Below are positions 1 to 8,702 of a stretch of DNA of 64,000 nt, piece after piece. Origin of the DNA: Desulfomicrobium macestii (GTDB lineage Bacteria > Desulfobacterota > Desulfovibrionia > Desulfovibrionales > Desulfomicrobiaceae); contig NZ_JADBGG010000011.1 of NCBI RefSeq assembly GCF_014873765.1, positions 1-64,000 of the forward strand, read 5' to 3'. The first letter of the stretch is position 1, and each line of letters begins with the position of its first letter. The notes under the pieces are model-generated. The model saw nothing but the letters and a program-made list of their open reading frames with translations. It made no database searches and was not told the DNA's origin. The position numbers were made by a program, and so were the translations under genes.

Positions 1-105
1 CGCCCCTACGGTGTGTGGATTGTTGGAAATGGGTAAACCGTGGCGTTTGATCGTTGTAGGGGCAGGCCTGCGTGCCTGCCCTCTTCGTTCCGCCCGTACG
101 GTGTG
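1..105. repeat. Palindromic extragenic repeat cluster downstream of trpA
   Basis: Two near-identical 15-base units (CGCCCCTACGGTGTG at 1-15 and CGCCCGTACGGTGTG at 91-105) flank a perfect 8-bp inverted repeat, GGGCAGGC at 60-67 and GCCTGCCC at 74-81 with a six-base loop. There is no T-run, so it is a poor intrinsic terminator on either strand. The form resembles REP/MITE-type intergenic palindromes. Copy number elsewhere in the genome cannot be seen from here, so the repeat call is inference. Confidence 0.5.
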
Positions 106-135
106 ATTATCGGCGCCATGTGCATTCCCGGTTTT

Positions 136-903
136 TCATTCCTGGCACGCCGCCAAAAAATCATCCACGGCCCCAAGACCATCAGCGTCCATCAGATTGA
201 TGATGTGGCTGCCGATTACGGCCACGTCGGCCAGGCCGTCCAGCATGCGTACGTGCTCGGGCCGCGAGATGCCGAATCCGGCGGCGATGGGTAGACCGGC
301 CTTGGCTTTCAGCGCCTTGACGTAGTCGACCCCGGCCTGATCCATGCTTGTCCCCGCGCCCGTGATGCCGACCTTGAGCGTCGTGTAAAGAAGGCCCGAG
401 GCGCGTTCGAGAATGCCCGCCAGGCGTGGGGCCGGGGTGTCGGGGGAGATGACCATGATCGGGTGCAGACCTCTTTGTCGCGCGGCTTGCGCATAATCCC
501 CGTCCGCCTCGTCCCAGGGCAGGTCGGGCAGGATGGTTCCGCTGGCGCCGCTGGCCGCTGCCTTGTCGAGAAAGGCCTCCATGCCCAGCGCGTAGGGAAT
601 GTTGGCGTAGGTCATGAGCATGAAGGCCACGTCGAGTTCCCTGGATAAGGCCGCGCACAGTTCAAAGCAGTGCGCGGGGGTGATCCCTGCGTCCAGGGCG
701 GCCTGGTTGGCGCGCATGATGGTCGGCCCGTCGGCCAGGGGGTCGGTGAAGGGGATCTGGATTTCGACCAGCCGCACCCCTCTGCGGGCCATGAGGCGGA
801 TCAGGTCGGCGTTGACATTAAGGCTCGGGTATCCGGCCACCACATGGGTCATGAGCTGGATGCCCTTCGCCTCTTTGAGGGCCAGGTCGATTCTATTTTC
901 CAT
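136..903 (-). CDS. trpA: Tryptophan synthase alpha chain
   Basis: TrpA cleaves indole-3-glycerol phosphate to indole and glyceraldehyde 3-phosphate and passes indole to TrpB in the alpha2-beta2 cytosolic complex. The 255-residue product is slightly short for the family (about 260-270). The catalytic pair is visible as E47 in [15 protein letters not shown] and D58 in the same segment. The start at 903 is preferred over an upstream in-frame Met because a GAGG Shine-Dalgarno lies about seven bases before it. It overlaps the end of trpB by 11 bases, so translation is probably coupled. It is the last gene of the aro-trp operon. Only the extragenic palindrome follows, and no T-rich terminator is visible. 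Confidence 0.97.
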   Translation of the reverse strand: MENRIDLALKEAKGIQLMTHVVAGYPSLNVNADLIRLMARRGVRLVEIQIPFTDPLADGPTIMRANQAALDAGITPAHCFELCAALSRELDVAFMLMTYANIPYALGMEAFLDKAAASGASGTILPDLPWDEADGDYAQAARQRGLHPIMVISPDTPAPRLAGILERASGLLYTTLKVGITGAGTSMDQAGVDYVKALKAKAGLPIAAGFGISRPEHVRMLDGLADVAVIGSHIINLMDADGLGAVDDFLAACQE

Positions 904-2131
904 GACGTACCTCGTTTTCCAGAAAGGCAATCCAGTTTTCGCGGTCCAGTTCCATGGCCGTGATGAAGATGTCCTTGTCGCCCCGGCCTGAGATGTTGAC
1001 GATCATGATCTCGTCCCTGGGCAGCGTCGGGGCCAGTTCGATGGCCCGGGCCACGGCGTGGGAGGATTCAAGGGCCGGGATGATGCCTTCAAGGCGGGTC
1101 AGCCGCTTGAAGGCGTCCAGGGCTTTCACGTCGGTGATGGGCGAGAACTCAACGACGTTCTGATCGAACAGCCAGGCCAGCTCCGGTCCGACTCCCGCAT
1201 AATCGAGGCCCGCCGAGACCGAATGGGTGTCCTGCAGTTGTCCGCTCTCGTCCTGCAGGAAATAGCTCTTGTAGCCCTGCACGATGCCGACCTTGGGGCT
1301 GCCGCCGAAGCGGGCCGCGTTGTCGCCGATTTCGGGACCGCGCCCGCCCGCCTCCGCCCCGTGGAAGCGGATGCCCTTTTCCCCCAGGAAGGGGTGGAAG
1401 AGGCCGATGGAATTGGAGCCGCCGCCCACGCAGGCCACGAGATGGCTCGGCAGCCTGCCTTCGCGTTCCATGATCTGGGCGCGCGCTTCGCGGCCGATGA
1501 CGGACTGGAAGTCGCGCACCATGACCGGGTAGGGGAAGGGCCCCAGGGCCGAGCCCAGGATGTAGTGCGTATCCTTCAAATTCTGAATCCAGTATTTGAG
1601 CGTGGCGTTGACCGCGTCCTTCAGCGTCCGCGTGCCATCGGTGACCGGGACGACCTCGGCCCCCAGAAGCTTCATGGCGTAGACGTTGGGATACTGGCGG
1701 CGCACGTCCACCTCGCCCATGAAGACCTTGCACTCAAGGCCGAAGCGCGCCGCAACGGTGGCCGAGGCCAGCCCGTGCTGGCCCGCGCCCGTCTCGGCGA
1801 TGACCTTGGTCTTGCCCAGGCGTTTGGCCAGCAGGGCCTGGCCCAGGGCGTTGTTGATCTTGTGCGCGCCGGTGTGCGCCAGCCCTTCGAGTTTCAGGTA
1901 TATCTTGCAGCCGCCAAGCTCGCGGGTCAGATTTTCCGCGAAATAGAGGGGCGTGGGACGGCCGCAGTAGTTTTGGTACAGGTCGGCCAGTTCGGCCGTG
2001 AATTCGGGGTCGTCCTTGTATTTCAGGTAGCCCTGTTCCAGTTCCTCCAGGGCCGGGACAAGCATTTCCGGCACATAGCGCCCTCCATAAGGGCCGAAAT
2101 GGCGCGGGAGCATGTCTGATATCGTACTCAT
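893..2131 (-). CDS. trpB: Tryptophan synthase beta chain
   Basis: PLP-dependent condensation of indole with serine to tryptophan. The 412-residue product is of normal TrpB1 length. The PLP lysine is K91 in HTGAHKIN, and the phosphate-binding glycine loop GGGSNSIG is present. An upstream open frame continues to 2485 but lies inside trpF. The ATG at 2129-2131 gives the canonical N-terminus ([12 protein letters not shown]) and overlaps the trpF stop as ATGA, which points to translational coupling. Residues just before the PLP lysine read [11 protein letters not shown] where many TrpB have a REDLNHTGAHK-like stretch, a minor variation. The partner is TrpA, encoded next. Confidence 0.97.
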   Translation of the reverse strand: MSTISDMLPRHFGPYGGRYVPEMLVPALEELEQGYLKYKDDPEFTAELADLYQNYCGRPTPLYFAENLTRELGGCKIYLKLEGLAHTGAHKINNALGQALLAKRLGKTKVIAETGAGQHGLASATVAARFGLECKVFMGEVDVRRQYPNVYAMKLLGAEVVPVTDGTRTLKDAVNATLKYWIQNLKDTHYILGSALGPFPYPVMVRDFQSVIGREARAQIMEREGRLPSHLVACVGGGSNSIGLFHPFLGEKGIRFHGAEAGGRGPEIGDNAARFGGSPKVGIVQGYKSYFLQDESGQLQDTHSVSAGLDYAGVGPELAWLFDQNVVEFSPITDVKALDAFKRLTRLEGIIPALESSHAVARAIELAPTLPRDEIMIVNISGRGDKDIFITAMELDRENWIAFLENEVRHGK

Positions 2132-2742
2132 GGTTTTCCTCGCAGCAGTTGTAAGGCGTGGCGTATTTTTTCGTGATCCTTGATTCCGGGGGCGCTTTCC
2201 ACTCCGGAGTTCAGGTCGAACCCGGCCGCGCCGGTGGTTTTCATGACCGTCAGGTTGTGTGGGCCAAGGCCCCCGGCCAGGTACCAGGGATGGGGGCATT
2301 GCAGGCGTTGCAGATCCTTGGGGGCGAGGCTCTTGCCGTGTCCGCCGCCGCTTTTGCCGCTGTCCAGCAGAATGGCCCGGCAGGCCGGGGCAAAGAGCAG
2401 CATGTCCGCGGCCAGCCGCTCCACCGTTGGGTAACGCTCGGGCCACATGGTCTTGATGACTCGCTCTGGACCCAGGGCGAGGCATTGTTCCACGGTGTGC
2501 CCGCCGTGAAGCTGGAGCAGATCGAGGCCCGCCTTGGCGGCGATGGCCTGGATTTCCTCCACGCCCTGACGCACGAAGACTCCGGTCTTGAGGGCGCGGT
2601 TGGGCTTTTGGGCGGAGACCCAGTCCTGTGTGACGTTTCTGGGGCTCTCAAGATGAAAGATGAAGCCAAGCAGATCGATGCCGAGCGCGTCGCAAAATTC
2701 GACATCCTCCGCTCTGGTCATGCCGCAGACCTTGATGATCAT
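2128..2742 (-). CDS. trpF: Phosphoribosylanthranilate isomerase
   Basis: Amadori rearrangement of phosphoribosyl-anthranilate to CdRP, the fourth step of tryptophan synthesis. The 204-residue single-domain TIM barrel has the catalytic base C6 in KVCGMTR and the general acid D127 in [13 protein letters not shown]. It is a free-standing gene rather than the TrpC-TrpF fusion of enterobacteria. The start overlaps the trpC stop by four bases and the stop overlaps the trpB start by four bases, so it is embedded in a chain of coupled genes. Confidence 0.96.
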   Translation of the reverse strand: MIIKVCGMTRAEDVEFCDALGIDLLGFIFHLESPRNVTQDWVSAQKPNRALKTGVFVRQGVEEIQAIAAKAGLDLLQLHGGHTVEQCLALGPERVIKTMWPERYPTVERLAADMLLFAPACRAILLDSGKSGGGHGKSLAPKDLQRLQCPHPWYLAGGLGPHNLTVMKTTGAAGFDLNSGVESAPGIKDHEKIRHALQLLRGKP

Positions 2743-3512
2743 GATCGGCCTCCGCTCAGCCGGGCCAGGCCCAGACCGGGACTTTCGTGTTGCATGAGCG
2801 CCGTGCCGATGAGCAACGCGTCCAGGCCGGCAGCCTTGAGCCTGCTTACCTGTTCAGGGGTGCTTATGCCGCTGGCGCCGATCCAGATCTCTCCATCCTC
2901 CTTGCGTCGGACCATGTCCAGACAGCGACCAATGTCCGTGGTCAGCGTGTCCAGGTCGCGGTTGTTGACCTGGATGATGGTGCTCCCGATTTCCTTGGCC
3001 CTGTCCAGGTCGCGTTCATCGAAGACCTCGACCACCGGTTCAAGACCGCTTGTCAGGCACAGAGCGTGAAGTTGAGCCAGCTCGTCAAGGTCCTCGAACA
3101 TGCGCACGATGAGCAGGATGGCCGAGGCCGGAGTGGCCACGGTTGCCTCCACCTGCAGGGGATGGATGATGAAATCCTTGCGCAGCAGAGGCAGGCCCAG
3201 CGGTGCTACCTCCGACAGAAAGCCGAGGCTCCCCTTGAAATAGTTCGATTCCGTCAGGATCGAGAGGGCGCAGGCTCCGGCCTCTGCGTATCCCCGGCAG
3301 GCTTGCAGGGGCAGGACATCAAGATTGATGTCGCCCTTGGACGGGGAGGCGCGCTTGTACTCGGCGATGATCCCCGAGGTCCCGGGCCGGGTCAGGGCCG
3401 CGCCGAATTCGGGGCGGACGCCCTCATGCGGGATGTGCCTGTGCCCCGCGTCACGGAGGCGGATGAGTTCGTCGACTTCAGCTTGCTTGGCCCGGCGGAA
3501 TTTCTCAAGCAT
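2739..3512 (-). CDS. trpC: Indole-3-glycerol phosphate synthase
   Basis: Ring closure and decarboxylation of CdRP to indole-3-glycerol phosphate. The 257-residue monofunctional TIM barrel has the active-site signature IIAEYKRASPSKG with E51, K53 and K59, and the catalytic lysine K112 in LLRKDF. The motifs ILTE, NNRDL and the C-terminal LIGTALM are also present. The segment after the RKDF strand reads QVEATVATPASAILLI, which departs from the usual alanine/glycine-rich sequence but keeps the strand. It overlaps trpD by eight bases and trpF by four. Confidence 0.96.
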   Translation of the reverse strand: MLEKFRRAKQAEVDELIRLRDAGHRHIPHEGVRPEFGAALTRPGTSGIIAEYKRASPSKGDINLDVLPLQACRGYAEAGACALSILTESNYFKGSLGFLSEVAPLGLPLLRKDFIIHPLQVEATVATPASAILLIVRMFEDLDELAQLHALCLTSGLEPVVEVFDERDLDRAKEIGSTIIQVNNRDLDTLTTDIGRCLDMVRRKEDGEIWIGASGISTPEQVSRLKAAGLDALLIGTALMQHESPGLGLARLSGGRS

Positions 3513-4506
3513 GGAGCGCTCCGCCGAGGAGCCCTTGCTCCACTTTGGCTTGGGCCATTTCCATGGCCAGTTCCAGGGGCAGGTCGTCTTCCAGCAGGAA
3601 AAGGGCCACGCCCAGATTGAGGGTGACCATGTCCTGGAGGGATTTTGGTCCCTGTCCGGCCAGAACCTGGCGCTGGAGCTTCAGTGCATCTTCCTTGCTG
3701 TCGCAGGCCAGGTCCCTCGGGACGCAGGTGGAGAGTCCGAAATCCGCAGGGTCAATGACCGTCTCGCGGATCTTGCCGTGTTCCACGAAAATGACCTGAC
3801 CGGGTCCGCAGGGCGTCAGTTCGTCGAATCCGCCCGCGCCGTGCACGATGGCCGCGCGTTCGAGACCTTTTCTGGCCGCCAGCACCTGGGCGATCATGGG
3901 CGCGAATCGGAAGTCCGGCACGCCGAGAATCTGGTGGGTGGGCAGGGCCGGGTTCAAAAGCGGGCCCATGAGGTTGAAGATGGTGCGTACTCCCAGTTGC
4001 TGCCGTACCGGTCCCACGTGTTTGAAGGCCGGATGGAAATGCGGGGCGAAGAGGAAGACGAAATTGCGTCGCGCAAGCTCGTCCCTGACCGCTTCGGGGT
4101 CCGTGACCAGGGGGTAGCCCAGATCTTCGACCACGTCGGCGCTGCCGCATTTGCTCGACACGGCGCGGTTGCCGTGCTTGACGACCTGATAGCCCATGTC
4201 GGCCAGGAAAAAGGACACGGCCGTGGAGCAGTTGAAGCTCTGCTGCCCGTCTCCGCCCGTGCCGCAGGTGTCGATGCGCTTGCCCGAGAGCCCGGGGATG
4301 AGCCGGGCCTGTCCCAGGGCCGCATCCACGGCGGCCGAGAGTTCGGCGGCGGTTTCGCCCTTGGCCCGCAGGCCCATCAGAAAGGCCCCGGCCTGCACCG
4401 GGGAAACCGCGCCGGTCAGCAGGAGATCGAAAGCCTCCTTGGCCTGAATGCCGGAAAGATCGGCGCCCGTGGTCAGATATTCAAGAATATGGCTGATGGT
4501 GTTCAT
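3505..4506 (-). CDS. trpD: Anthranilate phosphoribosyltransferase
   Basis: Transfers phosphoribose from PRPP to anthranilate. The 333-residue product has the PRPP-binding loop DTCGTGGDG (about 79-87) and KHGNRAVSSKCGSAD (about 110-124), both diagnostic. It is a separate gene, not fused to the glutaminase domain, which is encoded three bases upstream as trpG. The C-terminus overlaps trpC by eight bases. Confidence 0.97.
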   Translation of the reverse strand: MNTISHILEYLTTGADLSGIQAKEAFDLLLTGAVSPVQAGAFLMGLRAKGETAAELSAAVDAALGQARLIPGLSGKRIDTCGTGGDGQQSFNCSTAVSFFLADMGYQVVKHGNRAVSSKCGSADVVEDLGYPLVTDPEAVRDELARRNFVFLFAPHFHPAFKHVGPVRQQLGVRTIFNLMGPLLNPALPTHQILGVPDFRFAPMIAQVLAARKGLERAAIVHGAGGFDELTPCGPGQVIFVEHGKIRETVIDPADFGLSTCVPRDLACDSKEDALKLQRQVLAGQGPKSLQDMVTLNLGVALFLLEDDLPLELAMEMAQAKVEQGLLGGALHA

Positions 4507-4509
4507 GGC

Positions 4510-5091
4510 TTACTCCGCTTGGATGTTGCACATTTTCAGGAAGTTGTTCAGCAGTTTCGGCCCTTCCGGCGTGAGCACGGATTCGGGGTGGAACTGCACG
4601 CCGACCCAGGGGCGGTCCTTGAAGGCCAGGGCCATGATCTCATTGTCTTCGGTGCGGGCGGTGACGGTGAAGGGCAGGTCCCCCTCCCCATGCACGGCCA
4701 GGGAATGGTAGCGGCCGATCTGCATCGGGTTTTGCACCCCTTCGAAAAGCCCGGTCCCGTCGTGTCGGATGTTTGAAGTCTTGCCGTGCATGATCCGCTG
4801 GGCCGCGCCCACGTTCACGCCGCTGTGATGCGACAGGGTCTGATGTCCGAGACACACGCCAAGGACCGGGACGCTGCGTGGCACCAGATCGAGAAACTTA
4901 AGGCACAGCCCCGTGTTGCGCGGATGGCTCGGGCCGGGGGAGATGATCGCTCCTTGCAGGCGCGGGTCCGTGGCCAGGGTCAGGATTTCCGGCTCGTTGT
5001 TACGAAGCACCAAGGGGTTTGCGCCCAAAGATTGGAAAACCTGAACCAGGTTGAAAGTAAACGAGTCAAAGTTGTCTATCAGTAAAATCAT
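4510..5091 (-). CDS. trpG: Anthranilate synthase component II (glutamine amidotransferase)
   Basis: Class I glutaminase that supplies ammonia to TrpE. The 193-residue product has the nucleophile C80 in GVCLGHQ and the His-Glu of the triad at H168 and E170 in FHPES. The oxyanion segment SPGPSHP is at about 51-57. The start lies 26 bases inside the end of trpE, so the two subunits are probably translated in a coupled, stoichiometric manner. The stop is three bases before trpD. The same protein could also serve PabB in folate synthesis, but nothing here tests that. Confidence 0.96.
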   Translation of the reverse strand: MILLIDNFDSFTFNLVQVFQSLGANPLVLRNNEPEILTLATDPRLQGAIISPGPSHPRNTGLCLKFLDLVPRSVPVLGVCLGHQTLSHHSGVNVGAAQRIMHGKTSNIRHDGTGLFEGVQNPMQIGRYHSLAVHGEGDLPFTVTARTEDNEIMALAFKDRPWVGVQFHPESVLTPEGPKLLNNFLKMCNIQAE

Positions 5092-6478
5092 CTCCGCCTC
5101 CGGTGCTGGTGATGGCCTTCAAAATCGCCCTGGCCTTGTTGTGGCACTCCTGCCATTCCTTTTCGGGGTCCGAATCAAAGACCAGCCCCGCCCCCGCCTG
5201 CCAGTTGATTTGGCCGTTTTCCACCCACAGGGAGCGGATGGTGATGCCTGTATCCAGATTAACCTGCCCCTGGTCCAGGCCGATCCAGCCGATACCGCCT
5301 GCATAGGGGCCGCGATCGAGCTTCTCTTCGTCCGCGATGATCTGCATGGCCCGGATCTTGGGCGCTCCGGAGACCGTCCCGGCCGGGAACCCGGCCTTCA
5401 AGACGTCGATGGCGTCAAGGCCCTCGGCCAAGTGCGCCGAGAGGTAGGAGGTCAGGTGCATGACATGGGAGAATCGTTCGACCTGCATGTACTTGTCGAC
5501 GTGCACCGTGCCGGGGGCGGCGATGCGGCCGAGGTCGTTGCGCCCCAGGTCCACGAGCATGACGTGTTCGGCCCGCTCCTTCTCGTCGCCCAGCAGCTCC
5601 TCGGCCAGGGCCTGATCCTCGGCCTCGGTGGCGCCGCGTACGCGGGTCCCGGCGATGGGTCGCAATTGCAGGAGACCGTCCTCGCAGCGGATGAGCAGCT
5701 CCGGAGACGAGCCCATGATGGTCAGGTCCCCGAAGGACATGAAGAAGGTGTACGGGGATGGATTGATCTGCCGCAGCCGTCTGTAAAGCTCGAAGGCGGA
5801 GCCGGAAAACGGCGCGCTGAAGCGGGTCGAGAGCACGATCTGGATGGCCTCGCCCTGGGTGATCAGCTCCTTGGCCCGGCAAACGCGGCGCAGGAATTCG
5901 TCCTGGTTCGGCGTGGTGGTGATGGCCCCGACGACCGGAGGGGCAGGCGTGCTCGGACGCTGGCAGCCGTTCAGGTTGGTGGAGGAATCCAGTGTCAGAT
6001 AGCAGCAGCGGTGGTGCAGGTGATCGAAGAGGATGACCTTGCCCGGCAGGACCATGATGGAGCGCGCTTCTTCGGGCGGCAGCTTGTCGGCAAGCGCCGG
6101 CTCGAAGATGCCGCCCATGTTGTAGGCCATGTAGCCGCACACGCTTCTGGTCACCGCCGGAAGCGGGCCCAGATTTTCGGGGCCGGTGACGGTCAGTTCG
6201 GCCAGGCAGGCGCGCAGCCCGGAAACGTAATCCTGGCCGCTGAATTCCTTCAGGCCGTGCAGGCGCGGGTCGTAGCTCTGGACGTCGAGCTTGCCGGAGA
6301 CGCAGGACAGGATCAGCCGAAAATCCCAGCCGATGAGGCTGTAACGGCCAAGCCGTCCGTCCACTTCGGTGCTCTCAAGGAGAAATCCCTGCTTTTCGCG
6401 CACCAGCGTCAGATACAGGGAGATGGGCGTCTGTGTGTCCGCCGGGAGCCAGGTCCCCTGTTGGGGTAGGATGATCAT
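5066..6478 (-). CDS. trpE: Anthranilate synthase component I
   Basis: Converts chorismate and ammonia to anthranilate. The 470-residue product has the N-terminal LLES element of the tryptophan feedback site (LLESTEVDGRLGRYSLIG) and the chorismate-binding motifs PIAGTRVRG, LVDLGRNDLGR and GTVSGAPKIRAM. The sequence predicts feedback inhibition by Trp. The ATG has a good Shine-Dalgarno, TGGAGG, about four bases upstream. Only about 33 bases separate it from an intrinsic terminator, too little room for a promoter, so trpE must be transcribed through that terminator from the upstream aro genes. Confidence 0.97.
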   Translation of the reverse strand: MIILPQQGTWLPADTQTPISLYLTLVREKQGFLLESTEVDGRLGRYSLIGWDFRLILSCVSGKLDVQSYDPRLHGLKEFSGQDYVSGLRACLAELTVTGPENLGPLPAVTRSVCGYMAYNMGGIFEPALADKLPPEEARSIMVLPGKVILFDHLHHRCCYLTLDSSTNLNGCQRPSTPAPPVVGAITTTPNQDEFLRRVCRAKELITQGEAIQIVLSTRFSAPFSGSAFELYRRLRQINPSPYTFFMSFGDLTIMGSSPELLIRCEDGLLQLRPIAGTRVRGATEAEDQALAEELLGDEKERAEHVMLVDLGRNDLGRIAAPGTVHVDKYMQVERFSHVMHLTSYLSAHLAEGLDAIDVLKAGFPAGTVSGAPKIRAMQIIADEEKLDRGPYAGGIGWIGLDQGQVNLDTGITIRSLWVENGQINWQAGAGLVFDSDPEKEWQECHNKARAILKAITSTGGGDDFTDRQL

Positions 6479-6511
6479 GGTGCCTCCATAATCGATTGTT
6501 GAATTTCGGAT

Positions 6512-6548
6512 AAAAAAAAGCCGGATCCCCTGGAGGATCCGGCTTTTT
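6512..6548 (-). terminator. Attenuator-like terminator between tyrA and trpE
   Basis: Read on the minus strand, GCCGGATCC (6543-6535), a six-base loop, GGATCCGGC (6528-6520) and eight T residues (6519-6512) form a strong intrinsic terminator. It stands between tyrA and the seven trp genes, with no space for a promoter behind it. The end of tyrA upstream supplies TGG TGG TGG (6631-6623), and 19 bases later GGGGGACC (6604-6597), which can pair with the 5' arm and loop of the terminator (GGATCCTCC, one bulged A and one G-U). That geometry is the one expected of a tryptophan attenuator. The terminator is seen; the attenuation mechanism is inference. Confidence 0.75.
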
Positions 6549-6586
6549 ATGCCTTTTATGCCTGAACTAACGGCACTACGATGCCG

Positions 6587-7366
6587 TCAGGAAGCGGGTC
6601 CCCCTGCGTCATGCTGCTTGCGCCACCACCAAAGAGCCTTCTGGCTCAAGAGTTCCAGATCGCCGCCGGCAGCGACGTTCAGGTATGAACGGAATATGCG
6701 CACGGCCTCAAGGCTGTGCGGATTTGCTTCGAACATGGTGGAGAAGAGGGGAGCGTCCTGGGTGATCATTTTCGTGGCCGCCTCCATGCGTCGCCCGAAC
6801 GAGGGCGTGAAGAAACGCTCGATTCCGTTTTCCAGAGGGGAAGCACAGAGATAAGCGACGGTGGTCACGAAGTTGAGTCCTTGGATGTAGGCCATGGCTT
6901 GGTCATGCTCATCGGCCGTGGTGTTGAACGGGGAGAATCCCAGCGAGCGGAGGCAGTCTGATAGATTATCGCTTGCCTCTTGGTCACGCCCCACGGTTAC
7001 GGCAATACGCAGCTCCGCGTCAAGTGTTCCGGGCCCGAAAAGTGGATGGGTGCCGACCACGGGCGTCGTGGTCAGCGCCAGCATTTCGCGCAGGGGCTGG
7101 ACCTTGACCGAGCAGATGTCGGCCAGGATGCAATCCTGCGTAAGATACGGCGCTATCGCCTGGGTGACATCCTTGACCGCCGTGATGGGCACGCACAAGA
7201 GGACCAGCGCGGCGGTGCGTACGGCCTCGGGCAGGGCGGCAAGGTCCAGCGGGTGGTCGAATTCCGTGACGGGATTTCTCGCCTCGCGAAAGCGCTGCGC
7301 AAACCGCGCGCCCATCTGCCCCTTGGCACCGATGATCACGATGGGCGATGCCGGGCTAAGCCTCAT
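6587..7366 (-). CDS. tyrA: Prephenate dehydrogenase
   Basis: NAD(P)-dependent oxidative decarboxylation of prephenate to 4-hydroxyphenylpyruvate in tyrosine synthesis. The 259-residue product starts with a Rossmann loop GAKGQMG (13-19). It carries the substrate/catalytic segment GTHPLFGPG with H107, and has no fused mutase or ACT domain. The ATG at 7366 has a GGAGAAG ribosome site; a TTG twelve bases upstream is less likely. It overlaps aroA by 11 bases. The C-terminus contains W246-W247-W248, encoded by three consecutive TGG codons just before the trpE attenuator-like terminator. These codons may double as the sensing codons of that element. Confidence 0.93.
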   Translation of the reverse strand: MRLSPASPIVIIGAKGQMGARFAQRFREARNPVTEFDHPLDLAALPEAVRTAALVLLCVPITAVKDVTQAIAPYLTQDCILADICSVKVQPLREMLALTTTPVVGTHPLFGPGTLDAELRIAVTVGRDQEASDNLSDCLRSLGFSPFNTTADEHDQAMAYIQGLNFVTTVAYLCASPLENGIERFFTPSFGRRMEAATKMITQDAPLFSTMFEANPHSLEAVRIFRSYLNVAAGGDLELLSQKALWWWRKQHDAGGPAS

Positions 7367-8702
7367 GAGCTTCTCCAAGACCGTTGCCGAGGCGAACCTT
7401 GCCCCAGACGTCCCAGAATCCGGGAAAGGATTTGGCCACGCAGGACGGGTTGTCGAGGTGAACGCCGATGCCGCCCAGTTCGAGAATGGCGAAGCTCATG
7501 GCCATGCGGTGGTCGCCGTGGGTGAGCATGTCCACGTCGCGGGGCAGGAGTCCGCCGTTGCCGCGAATGACCATGCCGTCGGGCCGGGCCTCAATGTTCA
7601 CGCCTGCCTTGGACAGCTCCGTGACCGGGCCCTGGATGCGGTCGCATTCCTTCAGAGTCAGATGCGCGGCACCGGAGATGACCGTTTCCCCGGTGGCGAA
7701 GGCGGCCATGGCCGCAACCGTGGGCACGATATCGGGGCAGGCGTTCATGTCGACGTGCACGCCGTGCAGCGCGGATGGAAAAACCGTGACCACGTCATCG
7801 GTCCATTCGATGCGCGCTCCCATGCGGGTCAGGATCTCAAGCATGAAGCGGTCGCCCTGGGCCGAGGATGGGTTCAGCCCGGAGATGCGCACCGGAGCGA
7901 CGCCGACGGCTCCGGCCGCCAGAAAGTAGGATGCATTGGACCAGTCGCCTTCCACGCGCATGGCTCCGGCGCGGTAGGGCGCCGGATGGACGATGAGACG
8001 GATGTCCGTGGGGGGCAGATCTGCGGCCTCGGCGTGGGCGCAAGGCTGCCAGTCGTCGAGGATCCGGCGTTCCAGTATCACGGGCACGCCGAAGCGGGCC
8101 ATGGTGTCGAGGGTCAGGGCGACATAGGGCCAGGAGGCCACGGACTTGCCGATCAGCCGGATGGTCGTCGTCCCGGTCGCCAGGGGTGCGGCCAGGAGCA
8201 GGCCCGAGAGGTACTGGCTGCTCTGTTCCAGATTGATGGTCACCTCGCCGCCGGACAGGCCGGGGCTGGACATGACCAGGGGCGGGTAGCCGTCCTTTTC
8301 CTCGAAGGTGACGCGCACTCCCTGGCGGGTCAGGGCGTCGGTCAGGTGCGAGACGGGTCGGTCGTGCATGCGCCCCTCGCCGAAAATACGGTAAATGCCG
8401 GTGATGGCCGTGACCACGGCGGCCATGAGCCGGCAGGTGGTGCCGGACTCTCCGACGTTCATGGAGACCGGCTCGGATGCGTCTGGCCGCGACGCCGCGC
8501 CGATGCCGTGCACGAAGAGCTTGTCTTCCCGGGGTTCGATCGTCGCGCCGAGCAGGCGCAGACACTCGGCGGTGCGGGTCAGGTCCTGGCTGTCGAGCAC
8601 CCCTTCAAGCAGGGAGTCCCCTGTGGCCAGGGCCGCGCAGATGAGTGCCCGGTGCGACAGGGACTTGGATGAAGGCGCGGTGATGCGGATGAGCGGGTTC
8701 AT
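7356..8702 (-). CDS. aroA: 3-phosphoshikimate 1-carboxyvinyltransferase (EPSP synthase)
   Basis: Transfers enolpyruvyl from PEP to shikimate 3-phosphate, the sixth shikimate-pathway step. The 448-residue product has the N-terminal substrate site TAPSSKSLSHRA with K13, S14 and R18. The PEP-site loop reads NVGESGTTCRLM, a variant of the usual GNAGTxxR/GNSGTTxR loop. The start at 8702 overlaps the pheA stop as ATGA, and a longer upstream open frame lies wholly inside pheA. The loop variant could matter for inhibitor binding, but that cannot be decided here. Confidence 0.95.
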   Translation of the reverse strand: MNPLIRITAPSSKSLSHRALICAALATGDSLLEGVLDSQDLTRTAECLRLLGATIEPREDKLFVHGIGAASRPDASEPVSMNVGESGTTCRLMAAVVTAITGIYRIFGEGRMHDRPVSHLTDALTRQGVRVTFEEKDGYPPLVMSSPGLSGGEVTINLEQSSQYLSGLLLAAPLATGTTTIRLIGKSVASWPYVALTLDTMARFGVPVILERRILDDWQPCAHAEAADLPPTDIRLIVHPAPYRAGAMRVEGDWSNASYFLAAGAVGVAPVRISGLNPSSAQGDRFMLEILTRMGARIEWTDDVVTVFPSALHGVHVDMNACPDIVPTVAAMAAFATGETVISGAAHLTLKECDRIQGPVTELSKAGVNIEARPDGMVIRGNGGLLPRDVDMLTHGDHRMAMSFAILELGGIGVHLDNPSCVAKSFPGFWDVWGKVRLGNGLGEAHEA

